Source of the DNA: Cornus controversa
Lineage: Eukaryota; Streptophyta; Magnoliopsida; Cornales; Cornaceae
Assembly: GCA_026545225.1 (NCBI GenBank)
Contig: CM048845.1
Coordinates: forward strand, 34,519,001-34,583,000
Reading direction: 5' to 3'
DNA: 64,000 nt
Shown here one piece after another: positions 1-12,465 of this stretch. A program made the translations under genes and the position numbers. The notes under the pieces are model-generated. The model had not been told where the DNA came from. It saw only the letters and a program-made list of their open reading frames with translations, and did no database searches. How positions within the stretch are numbered: position 1 is the first letter of the stretch; every line of letters starts with the position of its first letter.

Positions 1-802
1 AATCACTTGTATAATTGATTATTAGACAGCTTCAATCCCTTGTATAATTGATTATTAGATAGCTTCACAGGAATATAAAGGCATCAGATCATATATTAAT
101 AAAAAAATGTACTTAATTACTCAAGCAAAGGATGTTTAGAGCAGGATTTGCATTTGGGCTCAATGTATCATTTCTTTACAATGTTCATATCATCTAGCTG
201 AAATTTATATCATACTTAGCAAATGATTTATCTATGCTATTGATATGCGATTTTAATATGAAAAAATCACAATACAAGAGTGCTAACAATCATGTGAAAT
301 GGAAGGCAAATTGATATGTTCAAAAGCAGAACCTGTCAACAATGAAGTAGATACAAAGAAATGCTTTCTTGAGACAGAGTTATGAACTATAATCACCATT
401 TAAAAGGAGTGCGAGAGTGACACTATTTAAAAGGATTATGTGACTAAGATTAAAACAAAACAACTGCGATTTCTTTACCACTACCAACCCACCCCTCTAG
501 TCCCTGTTCTAGTTTTAATATATATACTTCTTTCTCAGCCATAACAAATTGACCCAATGTGGCTCTCAAGAAACAATAGTCAAATAACTTGCCACAAGAA
601 ATAGTTCTTGGACAGGATGAATTTTTTTTCCCCACAATAGTGGTGTTTGGTCTCTTACATTTTCCCACAAAATAAAACATGTGCTATCATATGCATTTAA
701 TAACAACCACAAGCAACGCATATAGAGGGCGTAATTTCTAAACACAGCCAATCTAGTTGATTTCACATTTAAAATTAGCTTCTTGTTTTAGGACATTTTA
801 GC

Positions 803-849
<47 letters not shown>

Positions 850-1123
850 GGAATTAATTATATCATAATAGTTATTTGACAGATATTAGCATTACATTTT
901 TGGATTTTGCAAGAATTGAGATATAATTTTATAGAGTTCTTCTGGGATTGATATTTAAGTAATTGGACAGAAACCATTTGCATTGAAACTTTGCCACATT
1001 ATAGATTTATAGTATGTCATCGTTTAGTAAAAATAAGTTATGAAAATCACAGCAATGTATATATAGTGTCTAATAAAATAGGTAGCAATGCATGCTCAAA
1101 GATCCCACTAATGTGTGTGTATA
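1..1123. other. AT-rich non-coding flank
   Basis: I see no coding region or recognisable element here. Open frames are short, lack domains and look random. The stretch ends where the repeat array begins at 1124. The only structured feature is the CA/TA microsatellite at 806-849. Confidence 0.6.
806..849. repeat. compound (CA)n(TA)n microsatellite
   Basis: About 29 bases of alternating AC/CA run directly into about 16 bases of alternating TA. It is a perfect dinucleotide run and probably length-polymorphic. Confidence 0.95.
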
Positions 1124-1218
1124 TGTCACGCCCTGATTTTCGTTCTCAGAAAACCAAGGGTGACTCGCACTTATCATCCATACTCTAACCACAATGGTAC
1201 CGTGCTCTGATACCAAGA
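1124..1218 (-). repeat. 95-bp duplication of LTR end plus PBS
   Basis: A short copy of the LTR terminus starts at 1124, runs about 40 bases, continues into unrelated sequence and then into GCTCTGATACCA (1204-1215). The LTR terminus then starts again at 1219. The same 95-bp arrangement is present in copy B (8211-8305, second terminus at 8306). A PBS-like sequence therefore lies inside the LTR. Confidence 0.75.
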
Positions 1219-1541
1219 TGTCACGCCCTGATTTTCATTCTCTTGAAACCAAGGGCGACTGGGTTCTCCCTTTATCAAATCATCTCACAATTCTCAAACT
1301 CAATGCGAAAGCTTTCAAACTTATGTCATTACATTGGCGTGTACACATCAATACCCCTTACAATGGGACTATACATGTAAGAACCATGTTTCAGAACTCA
1401 ACTCTATATGTGAGTGAAATTTAAACTTGAAACTTATACCATTGAAAAGAGGGTTCAAAAAGAATCAATTTCATAAAAAGAATCACTTACTTCGGGTTTG
1501 AAACAACAAAGTTACGCCTAATTCACGAATTTGAAAATCTG

Positions 1542-1880
1542 GAGCAGTAAGATAGTCTTCTGTCTTACCCTTTCAGAAATGTCAAAAAATAAACAGTCGA
1601 CTATATTTCCCTCCCAAAAAGTGCAAAATGCTGATTTCCAGAAAAATGGGATTTCTAGGGCAGTAAAATAGTCTTCTGTCCCAAAAAGGAAAGTCGACTA
1701 TCTTGCCTTCCCAGAAAGTGCAAAATGCTGATTTTCAGAAAAATGAAATTTCTAGAACAGTAAGATAGTTTTCTGTCCCAAAAAGGAAAGTCAACTATCT
1801 TGCCTTCCCAAAATGTTCTAAAAGCTTCTGGATAAAACAGTTGACTTCTTTTAAAGAGAAAGTCGACTATTTTCACCTGG
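1542..1880. repeat. LTR-internal tandem repeat built on AGTCGACT
   Basis: Units of roughly 100-115 bp share the words GCAGTAAGATAGTCTTCTG, AAGTCGACTATCTTGCC and GTGCAAAATGCTGAT. The 8-bp palindrome AGTCGACT, or one-base variants, occurs about five times. The same block is present in copy B (about 8627-8965) and copy C (about 20727-21075). Confidence 0.75.
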
Positions 1881-4131
1881 GAACCTCTTTTAGTCTCCTT
1901 TATCTCAAACTAACTCCAAAACTCATATATAAACATTTCCAAACATCTACAATTGCTATTTCATCATCCAAATAACATTTTGAGCATCCACAAATGATAA
2001 ATCATCATGATACATCATTCTAAGCATGAATTTACATGTTTAACAATCATATCCAAGAATTTACACATAATGGAATCAAAACCAACATTCTCCCATTCAA
2101 AACCCACATATCACAGATGATCCGTATATGATCATTATATTTGAAACTAGAGTACATCAACATAAATCAAATGTAAATTTAACATCATTAACATAGTCAA
2201 CATGCCACAAATCGGAATGGGCATCAATTCACATATCAAAAGGTCAAAACTCAAGAGAACTTCAAAAGTCCACCTAGTCAATCATGCCTCATCTTCCATT
2301 GGTGTTTTACCTGTAAAAATGTTTAAGGAGAAAGGGATGAGCATCACTGCGGCTCAGTAGAGATGACCAAACCCACCTAAGCATCGACTCGACGCCGACC
2401 TACATGATATGCATCATATCATCCCTATGCTACATGGCATGCTCAAACACTCATGCTATCAACAAGCCAATAATTTAACAAATAACAATTACTCACTCAA
2501 CCATACATAACATGAAACAACACAATATGCCCGTCAATTTCACAAACCACAATCTTAACATGAATTCACAATTCATGAATCAACTCAATCTAACTCCGAG
2601 TAGTCAACTCTACGATTCTCTAACTGTCACAATCGAAATCCTTTCAACCTCATAACCCAAGGTTTTCACAACCGTCAAGATCATAACATGTTGACACCCG
2701 TCAACCTTCAGATTGTCACTATAGTTTATCTTCAATTGAAAACTGCCAATTGAAATAGAGGAATCCATTTTTCCAACAATTGGAATTCGCCAATTGGGGT
2801 CATAAACTCATCACCATCCGTGTGCATCCATTTTCATAATTCAACTCATTCAAGAATCATTCTAATTCCAGCACTCATCTCACTTTCTGCCAAGAATAAC
2901 CTACACGAGGTAAGTACACACATACCACATTGCATACCATTCCATCCATAATTATCACCGAATGCATTAACATGGAAAAACTACTCTTTTGATGTATTTA
3001 TTCAAATACATGGCATTCAAAAGTGCACATAATTTCAATCATGGCTCAAGTAAACCTAATGAGCCTCATGCTTCTCAAATAAACACATACAACATATGCA
3101 AAGCACAATTAAGCTATACCTAGCATGTCATTTTCACCAAATCTTATGCATAATGTTTATACATGTCAAAAATACCATATCTCACATATATGCACATGAG
3201 TTAACTTTAACATGTATAAGACTAACGTGTTTCATATACATCACATAAATCATACAAAGAACATTCTTAACCTGTTTAAACATCAAAGGAAATCAAGAAA
3301 AAGACCTTCTATCTTCCTAAACCATGCTAACACTACCATATATCACAAAAATCCTAGAGAATCGATGAAAGGAAGGAGAAGACACCCCCACCTCAAGTTT
3401 GGAGTCCTTCCTAGCAAACCCTAGAATCCACGAAACTTCAAGTTCCTCCAAAATGAAACTTCTTTCCGTAGGACTGTAGATCGGGACAAGGTGAACACTC
3501 TTGCCTTCTTGGACTAAGTCCAAATACGCACTTTAGAAACTATCAATTTTTTGAAACTCACATTTGGGAGACCTTGAACCCACCGACGTATAGAGGAAAG
3601 AGAGAGGAGAAGCTTTCTCTCTTGAGACAAGCCCAAAATGACACTACAAGGTGATGAAAACCAAGGAAAAAGCTTGGGGAAGAAGGAGGAGCTCCCACGA
3701 CAGAAATCTGTATGTATCACCTCTACTGCAGCAATAGACATGATTATATAGGCCAACTCACCAAGAGTAAATTACCTATTTGCCCTTAAGTCACTTAACA
3801 TACCTTCTCGGGCTCCGTTTTTGATTTTGAAAACTCCAACGGTCTCGAAATCACTTCCTTAACTCATTAAACATTTCTTTATGTTCAATCTCAAAAATAA
3901 TTATTTTCTAGAATTTTTCAAATTTTCGGGCCCACCCAGACCGCATCTCGGCCCCGATTTGACCAAAAATTCAAACTTCTCCAAATCTTCTAAAAACTTT
4001 CAAAAACCTCATCACATGTTTCCAAACGTGTTTTCCACTCTTGAAACACTCAGAACATCATTCAAAATGTATTCATAGTGAAAATGATGAATTTTTTTAA
4101 AAATCGGTCAAATTTGGTTCCGGTCTCTACA

Positions 4132-4146
4132 ACCTCCCCACCTTTA
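4132..4146 (-). promoter_or_regulatory. polypurine tract of internal region A
   Basis: On the minus strand, AAAGGTGGGGAGG abuts the LTR start TGTAGAGACC. This is the expected place for priming of plus-strand DNA synthesis. In copy B the tract is decayed (10860-10875). Confidence 0.7.
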
Positions 4147-4969
4147 AAGAATTTTGCCCACAAAATTAGCCTCATACTCGGAATCCCCAGAGTGATCTCA
4201 ATAAACCTTAAGTGACTTTCTCTATCTTCCATTTATCACTGGAAGTAGTTATAGGTATCTGACACCGACTTTACTTCCTTAATCATCTAGGTTTTGGTTA
4301 TCACATCACACACTTCACTCTACGTTCTATGAAATTTTCAACTGATGGTACACTTAAACTGATATCCAGACATCTCCAAAATTGTATTACAATCACCACA
4401 TTGTAACTACCACAACCACAATTATCTCTGAAACTAAGTTCAGGAAGAAAAACTATAACCAATTCACTTTCCAATCAACCCACTTTCTAGTAATTCATCC
4501 TCTTTGAATTACAATTTTCAATTCCTCACCGGATAATACCATGTTCATAATCCAACTTACACATCTCACACGTGGCCTAAGGCCAACGTTTCCTAATGAT
4601 TATTAACTTAATCTTTAACTAGTTTGATCACATTTTTCTAAAATGTATGGAATCATTACTCTCTTAGTCTCATAACTGATCCATGGATCTTTTCATTCTC
4701 ACTGGAACCACAAGGTACGGTTCACAGAAAACAAAGTTTGTAGAAATTTATGCTGCACACATATCACCTACTTTCCTCAGTTAACAACTAATCAAGACAA
4801 ACCAATAGTATTCTCACCATTATCCTCTCATGACATTTAAACTAGTTATGTCCCAAAATGGAATCAAATCCCATATGTCAATTAAAACTCAATCTCTCAA
4901 GGTCTCGCTACCCATGATGATACATCTATAGGCTAAACTGTCTCTCATGGTGAAAATCTCACCTCAACA

Positions 4970-5830
4970 AATGTGTCAATAGACAAAGTTGCGCCTTAAT
5001 GACAACAAGCACACACCAGGTGTGTCAAATGGGCCTAACTGCCCCTCAATGAAAATCACAATATCTAGGGTTGTGTCCACAAACAAAACTGCGTCTATAG
5101 TGATGACAACGAATCAAAAATAGGTGGGCCAATAGACAAAACTGCGTCCCCCACCACTGGTGTGCCAATAGACAAATCTGCGTCTAAGTAACAACACCAA
5201 CCACAAATGTGACAGTGGACAAAACTGCGTCCAGGATCACCATCACTCATGGCAATAGACAAAACTGCGCCTAAATGACAATGATTCGGTCGATAGACAA
5301 AACTGTATCCCTACAACTACGATCCTCAATTGGTGTGCCAATAGACAAATCTGTGTCTAAGTGACAACACCACTCAAATGGGACAATGGACAAAACTGCG
5401 CCCAGAGTCACCACCAACTTGTCAATAGACAAAACTGAGCCTAAATGACAAAAATCTCAATTGATATGTCAATAGACAAAACTATGTCTAAGCGACAACA
5501 TCACTGAAATGGGACAATAGGCAAAACTGCACCCAAAGTCACCACCACCTTGTCAATAGACAAAACTGCACCTAAATGACAAGAATCTCAACTGATGTGT
5601 CAATAAACAAAACTACGTCTAAGCGACAACACCACTCAAATGGGATAATGGATAAAACTGCGCCCAAAGTCACCACCACCTTATCAATAGACAAAACTAC
5701 CCCTAAATGAAAAGACTTTCAACAATGGATGGGTTAATAGACAAAACTACGTCCACATGTGACCGATCCTCCAATTGATGTGTCAGTAGACAAAACTGCG
5801 TCTAAATGATAGCACCACAATGATCATCCC
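4970..5830. repeat. internal minisatellite, copy A
   Basis: The core word is CAATAGACAAAACTGCG. It recurs three times per roughly 130-bp unit, followed in turn by three spacers beginning CCTAAATGAC, TCTAAGCGACAACACCAC and CCCAGAGTCACCACCACC. Several units are visible, more degenerate towards 4970. It occupies the place of pol in an autonomous element. Repeats and spacers are too variable and the wrong length for a CRISPR array. Confidence 0.85.
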
Positions 5831-6698
5831 AAAGTCTGTAACCTTCCAGGAATCTCAAATGTTCCCTTAAGTGCCAGATCTTGTACAAGAACTCACAACC
5901 TCAAGAGCGGTTTAAACTAACCTACTCTTGCCATCAAAATCTCAATCATACACCCAGTAATGAGCAAAACTTGTCATACTCACAACATTCAGACTTCATT
6001 TTCTTTTGCACCAACACTCATTGAATCAATTCTATAACTACTTGGACCTAACACATTGTAAGAGATGTACTAATCGAAGAGAAATGGCTGGCCAGGCCAT
6101 TTTTTCTTGCTAGTCCAACCCCTACAACATGTCTTTCTTATCCCTTTTACTCTCAATCCTAACTATCCATTCTGGTACAAAGCTAATGGACTAGATATAT
6201 TAAGTTCCTGACACATATAAGGACTAATATATTAAAATCTAATCCATTCTCAAAAATCTCTATATGAAAAATATCAACTATCTCAACCCTTCTCCACTAG
6301 CCATAGGTTCACAGAACCTAAGTCTAGTATAACTCACACATCTCAAGTCTCATGAATCAACCTATTTAAAACCTCTATTTGACTAATTAAGTCCTCAATA
6401 CTAAGATACTGAAATCAGATATGCAATGTACGTTAAAACATTCTAGATAAAAGGCATGTTATGACAACTATGCTTCAACCAAGAGCATGCCTTCCAAATA
6501 TATACACTCCTCTTGCTCTATTAATCTCATAACATAACTCACGTAGCAAAAACTTATGACATGCAACTTAGTATAATTGCATAAATCATAGTTATAACTC
6601 ATAAACTAGAGATCACTGATATACCTTAATCACTGTGGATGAGTCCTCTAATACCTGGAATGTTGTCCTGAACCACAAGGAAGGTTCCTCATACTTGT

Positions 6699-7777
6699 TC
6701 ACAAAACCTGAGTAGACTGCACTGGTGGGGGTGGCGACATTGCCACTGAGTCAAGTTGACTAACCAAAAACTGATTGGTGTGGTTGAGAGACTCCGTCCT
6801 ACCCCATGCACCCTGTCCTTGAGGACATTCCACTTTTATATGACCAGTCTGATGACAACAATAACAAATCTGCCTATCTGCAGGCACCAAATATATGTTG
6901 GGACACTCAGACTTATAGGGACCCAGCTACTGACAATGATGACACATTCTCCTTAACCCGATTCACAGTACTGACATGGAAGTCATAGGCACTGAATGTG
7001 TCATCTGCTATCCCACTAATCCTACCGATCGATAAGGACCATTTTCTGTTTCTTTTTTGGCTAACTCTTAGAAGAATCACACATTTTCTCATCCTGTACC
7101 CTCTGATTATCATTACTAAGCTCTTCTGCTATTAGTGCTCTTTGCACCACTGTAGCATAGCTTGTCAAGCCCAAAATTCCAACTCTATCTTACAAATAGG
7201 GTCAGAGACCTCTGATAAACTATTTGATCTTTAGCTCTTCCGTTGGAATCATCTCTTTCACAAATTGATCTAAAGAGGTAAACCTAGTCTCATACTCCAT
7301 TACTTTCATCATTTCTTGTGTCAACTTGAAGAACTCTCTCATCATACTGTCCTTCACCGTTACCGAAAAGTATTTCTCGAAGAATAACGCTTCGAACATA
7401 TTCCAGTTCATTACTTCAATATCATGATGATTCCCATTGGACTTCCACCAACGTTTGGCCCCACCCTTAAGATAATGGGTGACCACTTTCACCTTCAAGT
7501 TCTCCTCTAACTCAAGTGCGGTAAGGAGTTCAACCATCTCATCTATCCAATTCTCAGCCACCATAGGGTCAGACCCTCTGGTATACGATGGCGGATCATG
7601 CTTCTTGACATACCCTAATGTTAACATCATCCTACTAGGAGCTGCTCTAGGTCGAGCATGAGTCTCCTCTTGTGTTTCCCTAGCAATTTGTTGCATGGTC
7701 GCAACCATGTCATGCATAACTTGCTCTCCACTCATAGGGATTGTATTTGCCCCTTCACGAACTCTCTGTGGTGGCAT
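6699..7777 (-). pseudogene. gag pseudogene (capsid domain plus CCHC knuckle), copy A
   Basis: The open part runs from 7777 to 7220. The start at MPPQRVREG is preferred over an upstream in-frame Met because it fits the usual gag N-terminus. It contains the retrotransposon gag (capsid) signature, including YLKGGAKRWWKSN and an F-E-KYF element, and ends in a premature stop at 7220. Beyond this the frame is broken, but homologous sequence continues to a nucleocapsid knuckle at 6890-6699, CYCCHQTGHIKVEC, with CCHC spacing C-x2-C-x4-H-x4-C. Gag would form the virus-like particle and package element RNA. Only the capsid part is still open here. No protease or RT follows. Confidence 0.75.
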
Positions 7778-8195
7778 TTTGCTATATAGACAACAAGAAG
7801 ACACTTAAACCTCAAATCAAGTCATCCAAAACCATATACTTATTCTAAACATGTAAGTATCAAATGATACTACACAAGTTGTATATCCAATACAAATCTC
7901 AAGTAAAAGTCTTTAACCTCAAACAAACACACATCAATTCTCACTCTTTGTCCAAGGTAATCAAGTCTATGGCTTCGACAAGCCCTATGTCAATACAAAA
8001 TTTCAATCAACCACGTGATTCGATTTCATCCTTCATCCTTAGGTTTTCGAATCTAATGCCCTTCAATACCAAAATGTGGTTCAACCTTTTCTCATCGTCC
8101 CTAGGTATTCTAACCTAGTGCATTAATTGATCTAATCCTCACAACCTATACGTGATCTGACCACTACCCATCATCCCTAGGTATTCTGACCTAGA

Positions 8196-8207
8196 GCTCT
8201 GATACCA
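8196..8207 (-). promoter_or_regulatory. primer-binding site, initiator tRNA-Met type
   Basis: On the minus strand TGGTATCAGAGC lies three bases inside the end of LTR B. This is the standard sequence complementary to the 3' end of plant initiator tRNA-Met. A second copy lies inside the LTR at 8291-8302, within the 95-bp duplication. Confidence 0.8.
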
Positions 8208-8210
8208 AGT

Positions 8211-10859
8211 TGTCACACCTTGATTTTTGTTCTCTAGAAACCAAGGGTGACTCACGCTTATCATCCATACTCCAACCACAATGGTACCTTGCTCTGATAC
8301 CAAGTTGTCACACCCTAATTTTTGTTCTCCGGAAACCAAGGGTGATTGGGTTCTCCCTTTATCAAATCATCTCACAATTCTCAAATTCAATGCGGAAGTT
8401 TTCAAACTTATGTCGTTACATTGGCGTGTACACATCAATACCCTTTACAATGGGACTATACATGTACCAACCAAGTTTTGGATCTTAACTCTATATGTGA
8501 GTGGAATTTGAACTTAAAACTTACACCATTGGAAAGAGGGTTCAAAAAGAGTCAATTTCAAAAATAGAATCACTTAATTCGGGTTTGAAACAACCAATTT
8601 ATGCCTAATTCAAGAACTTGAAAATCTGGAGCAGTAAGATAGTCTTCTATATTACCTTTCCAGAAATGTCAAAAAATAAACAGTCGACTATCTTTTCTTC
8701 CCAAAAAGTGCAAAATGTTGATTTCCAGAAAAATGAGATTTCTAGGGCAGTAAAATAGTCTTCTGTCCCAAAAAGGAAAGTCGACTATCTTGCTTTCCCA
8801 GAAAGTGCAAAATGCTGATTTTCAGAAAAATGAGATTTCTAGAGCAGTAAGATAGTCTTCTGTCCCAAAAAGGAAAGCCGACTATCTTGCCTTCCCAGAA
8901 TGTTCTAAAAGCTTCTGGATAAAACAATCGGCTTCTTTTGAAGAGAAAGTCAACTATTTTCACCTGAGAACCTCTTTTACTCTCCTTTATCTCAAAACTA
9001 ACTCCAAAACTCAAATATAAATATTTCTAAAAATCTACAAGCGCTATTTCATCATCCAAATAACATTGTGAGCATCCACAAATGATAAATCATCATGATA
9101 CATCATTCTAAGCATGAATTTACATCTCCAACAATAAAATCCAAGAATTTACACATAATGGAATCAAAACCAATATTCTCCCATTCAAAACCCACATATC
9201 ACATATGATCCATATATGATCATTACATGCAGTTACTCACTCAACCATACATAACATAAAACAACATTATATGCCCATCAATTTCACAAACCACAATCTT
9301 AACATGAATTCACAATTCATGAATCAACTCAATCTAACTCCAAGTAGTTAACTCCACGATTCACTAAATGTCACAACCGAAATCCTTTCAACCTCATAAC
9401 CCAAGGTTTTCACAACCGTTAAGATCATCACATGTTGACACCCGTCAACCTTAAGATTGTCACTATAGTTTCTCTTCAATTGAAAACAGCCAATTGAAAG
9501 AGAGGAATCCATTTTTCTAATAATTGAAATCCGCCAATTGGAGTCATAAACTCATCACCATCCGAGTTCATCCATTCTCACCATTCAACAATCATTCCAA
9601 TCCCAACACTCATCTCACTTTCCCTCAAGAATAACCTACACGAGGTAAGTACACACATACCACATTGCATACCATTCCATCCATAATTATCACCGAATGC
9701 ATTAACATAGAAAAACTACTCTTTTTGATGTATTTATTCAAACATATGGCATTCAAAAGTGCACATAATTCCAATTATGGCTCAAGTAAACCTAATGAGC
9801 CTCACGCTTCTCAATAAAACACATACAACATATGCAAAGCACAATTAAGCTATACCTAGCATGTCATTTTCACCAAATCTCATGCATAATGTTTATACAT
9901 GTCAAATACACCATATCTCACATATATGCACATGAGTTAACTTTAACATGTATAAGACTAACATGAATATACATCACATAAATCATACAAGTAATATTCT
10001 TAGCATGTTTAAACATTGAAGGAAATCAAGAAAAGACCTTCTATCTTCCTAAACCATGCTAACACTACCATATATCACAGAAACCTTAGAGAATCGATGA
10101 GAGGAAGGAGAAGACACCCTGCCTCAAGTTTGGAGTCCTTCCTAAGCAAACCCTAGAATCCACCAAACTTCAAGTTCCTCCAAAATGCAACTTTTTTCCA
10201 TAGGACCGTATATCAGGACAAGGTGAACACTCTTTCCTTCTTGGACTAAGTCTAAATACACACTTTAGAAACTATCAATTTTTTGGAACTCACATTTAAG
10301 AGACCTTGAACCCACCAACGTATAGAGGAAGGAGAGAAGAGAAGCTTTCTCTCTTGAGACAATACCAAAATCACACTACAAGGTGATGAAAACCAAGGGA
10401 GAAGCTTGGGGAAGAAGGAGGAGCTCCTGTGGCAGAAATCTATTTGTATCACCTTGGCCACAACAATATATACGCTTATATAGGCCACCTCACCAAGAGT
10501 AAATTACCTCTTTGATCCTAAGTCACTTAATGTACCTTCCTGGGCACCGTTTTCAATTTTGAAAATTTTTACAGTCTCAAAATCACTTCCTTAACTCATT
10601 AAATATTTTATTATGTCCAATCTAAAACATAATTATTTTTTTGAATTTTTCAGATTTTCGGGCCCACTCAGACCACATCCTGGGCCTCGATTTAACCAAA
10701 AAGTTAAACTTTTTCAAATCTTCCAAAAACTTTCAAAAACCTCATAACATGGTTCCAAACGTGTTTCCCACTCTCGCTCAAAATATCATTCAAAATGAAT
10801 TCGTAGCGAAAATGATAAATTTTTTTGGAAATCGGTCAAATTTGGTTCCGGTCTCTACA
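8211..10859 (-). repeat. LTR copy B (2.65 kb)
   Basis: It has the same ends as copy A: minus-strand end at 8211 (second terminus at 8306) and minus-strand start TGTAGAGACC at 10859. It keeps the AGTCGACT repeat block and lacks about 330 bp relative to A around 9230. It serves as right LTR of internal region A and left LTR of internal region B. Confidence 0.78.
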
Positions 10860-12316
10860 ACTTCCTCACCTTTAAATAATTTCGTCCACAAAATTAGCCT
10901 CATACTATGAATCCCCAGAGTGCTCTCAATAAACATTAAGTGAAGTTCTCTATCTTCCTTTTATCACTGTCAGTAGTCATAACTCGCCGGTATCTGACAC
11001 ACGGCTTTCCTTCCTTAGTCATCTAGGTTCTAGTTATCATATCCCACACTTCACTCTACGTTCTACGAAATTTTCAACTGATGGAACACTTCAACCGATA
11101 TCTAGACATCTCCAAAATTGTAGTACAAACACCACACTATAACCACCACAACCACAATTATCTCCGAAACTAAGTTTAGGAAGAAAAACTATAACCAATT
11201 CACTTTCCAATCAACCCACTTTCTAGTAATTCGTCCTCCTTGAATTACAATTTCCAATTCCTCACCGGATAATACCATGTTCATAATCCAACTTACACAA
11301 CTCACACGTGGCCTAAGGCCAACGTTTCCTAAGAATTATTAACTTAATCTTCAACTAGTTCGATCACATTTTTCTAAAATATCTGGAATCATTACTCTCT
11401 TAGTCTCATAACTGATCCATGGATCTTTTCATTCTCACTGGAACCACAAGGTATGGTTCACAGAAAAAAAAAGTTTGTAGAAAATTCTGTTGCACACATA
11501 TCACCTATTTTCCTCAATTAACAACTAATCAAGACAAACCAATAGTATTCTCACTGTTATCCTCTTATGACATTTAAACTAGTCATGTCTCAAAATGGAA
11601 TCAAATCCCATATGTCAATTAAAACTCAATCTCTCAGGGTCTCGCTACCCATGATGATACATCTATAGGCTAAACTGTCTCTCATGGTGAAGATCTCACC
11701 TCAACAAGTGTGTTAACAGACAAAGCTGCATCTTAATGACAACAAGCACACACCAGGTGTGTCAAATGGGCCTAACTGCCCCTAAATGAAAATCACAATA
11801 TCCAGGGTTGTATTCACAGACAAAACTACGTCTATAGTGATGATAACCAATCAACAACAGGTGGGCCAATAGACAAAACTGCGTCTGTAACACCCTTGAA
11901 TTATGTTTCCTTTTGTCTTCATCTCATTAGGATTCAAAGGTGATTTTTGGACCATGTGGGGATAGAAGTGTAATGATGGATATGTGTATATATATATATG
12001 CATATATATATATATATATATACTATATGTACTAGTCTTGTGAGTGAAGCTTTAAAATGTAAGTGGCAGAGGATGTCAAAGCTTCTAAAGGAAGCTTTGA
12101 CCTATGTTAAAGGAATCAGAAGAAAGAGAACCTAGGCACGTGTAAAGAGCATGAAGCATATATAAGATGTATGTTACACTTGGGTGTATTTTAGTGGAGG
12201 ATTGGGGCTGTGTAGTGTTGGTATTATATTATATGAAGTATCATATATATATAGGAAAGCAAAGGCTGTCCGATAGAAACAAGAAAAAGGGAAAGAAAGT
12301 GGGTCTGCAGAATAGA

Positions 12317-12400
12317 GAGAGAAATAGAGAGAAGAAGAAGAAAAAGAAGAGAAGAAGAAGAAGAAGAGAAAGAAAGAGAAGAAGAAGAAGAGAAGAAAAT
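12317..12400. repeat. purine-rich (GA/GAA)n tract
   Basis: This is a simple G/A tract. Frames read through it are low-complexity K/R/E on one strand and S/L/F on the other, and are not coding. A run of AT dinucleotides follows at about 12440-12480. Confidence 0.85.
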
Positions 12401-12431
12401 CTTCATTGAGGCAAGTTGAACCTCATCTTTG

Positions 12432-12465
<34 letters not shown>

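Larger units (their letters stand above)
1124..4131 (-). repeat. LTR copy A (about 3.0 kb)
   Basis: On the minus strand the LTR begins TGTAGAGACCGG at 4131 and ends GGGCGTGACA at 1124. The whole length aligns by eye with copy B (8211-10859) and most of copy C (20427-24773). It is longer than B mainly because B lacks about 330 bp corresponding to roughly 2155-2487. It contains no open frame with a recognisable domain. The terminal 95 bp are a partial duplication of the LTR end plus PBS (see 1124-1218). A tandem repeat built on AGTCGACT lies at about 1542-1880. Confidence 0.8.
4132..8210 (-). mobile_element. internal region A of the gag-only element
   Basis: In the element's own direction the order is PBS (8207-8196), leader, gag (7777 to about 6690), about 900 bp of AT-rich non-coding sequence, a minisatellite (about 5830-4970), more non-coding sequence and the PPT. 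At about 4.1 kb it is too short for gag-pol, and no pol motif appears in any frame. Confidence 0.75.

Noticed and set aside
4970..5830. CRISPR-like appearance of repeated short cores with spacers
   Set aside because: Spacers are the same from unit to unit, cores vary, and this is plant DNA. It is a minisatellite.
12167..12409. Open frames on both strands
   Set aside because: They read through a G/A simple repeat; low-complexity K/R/E or S/F/L, not coding.
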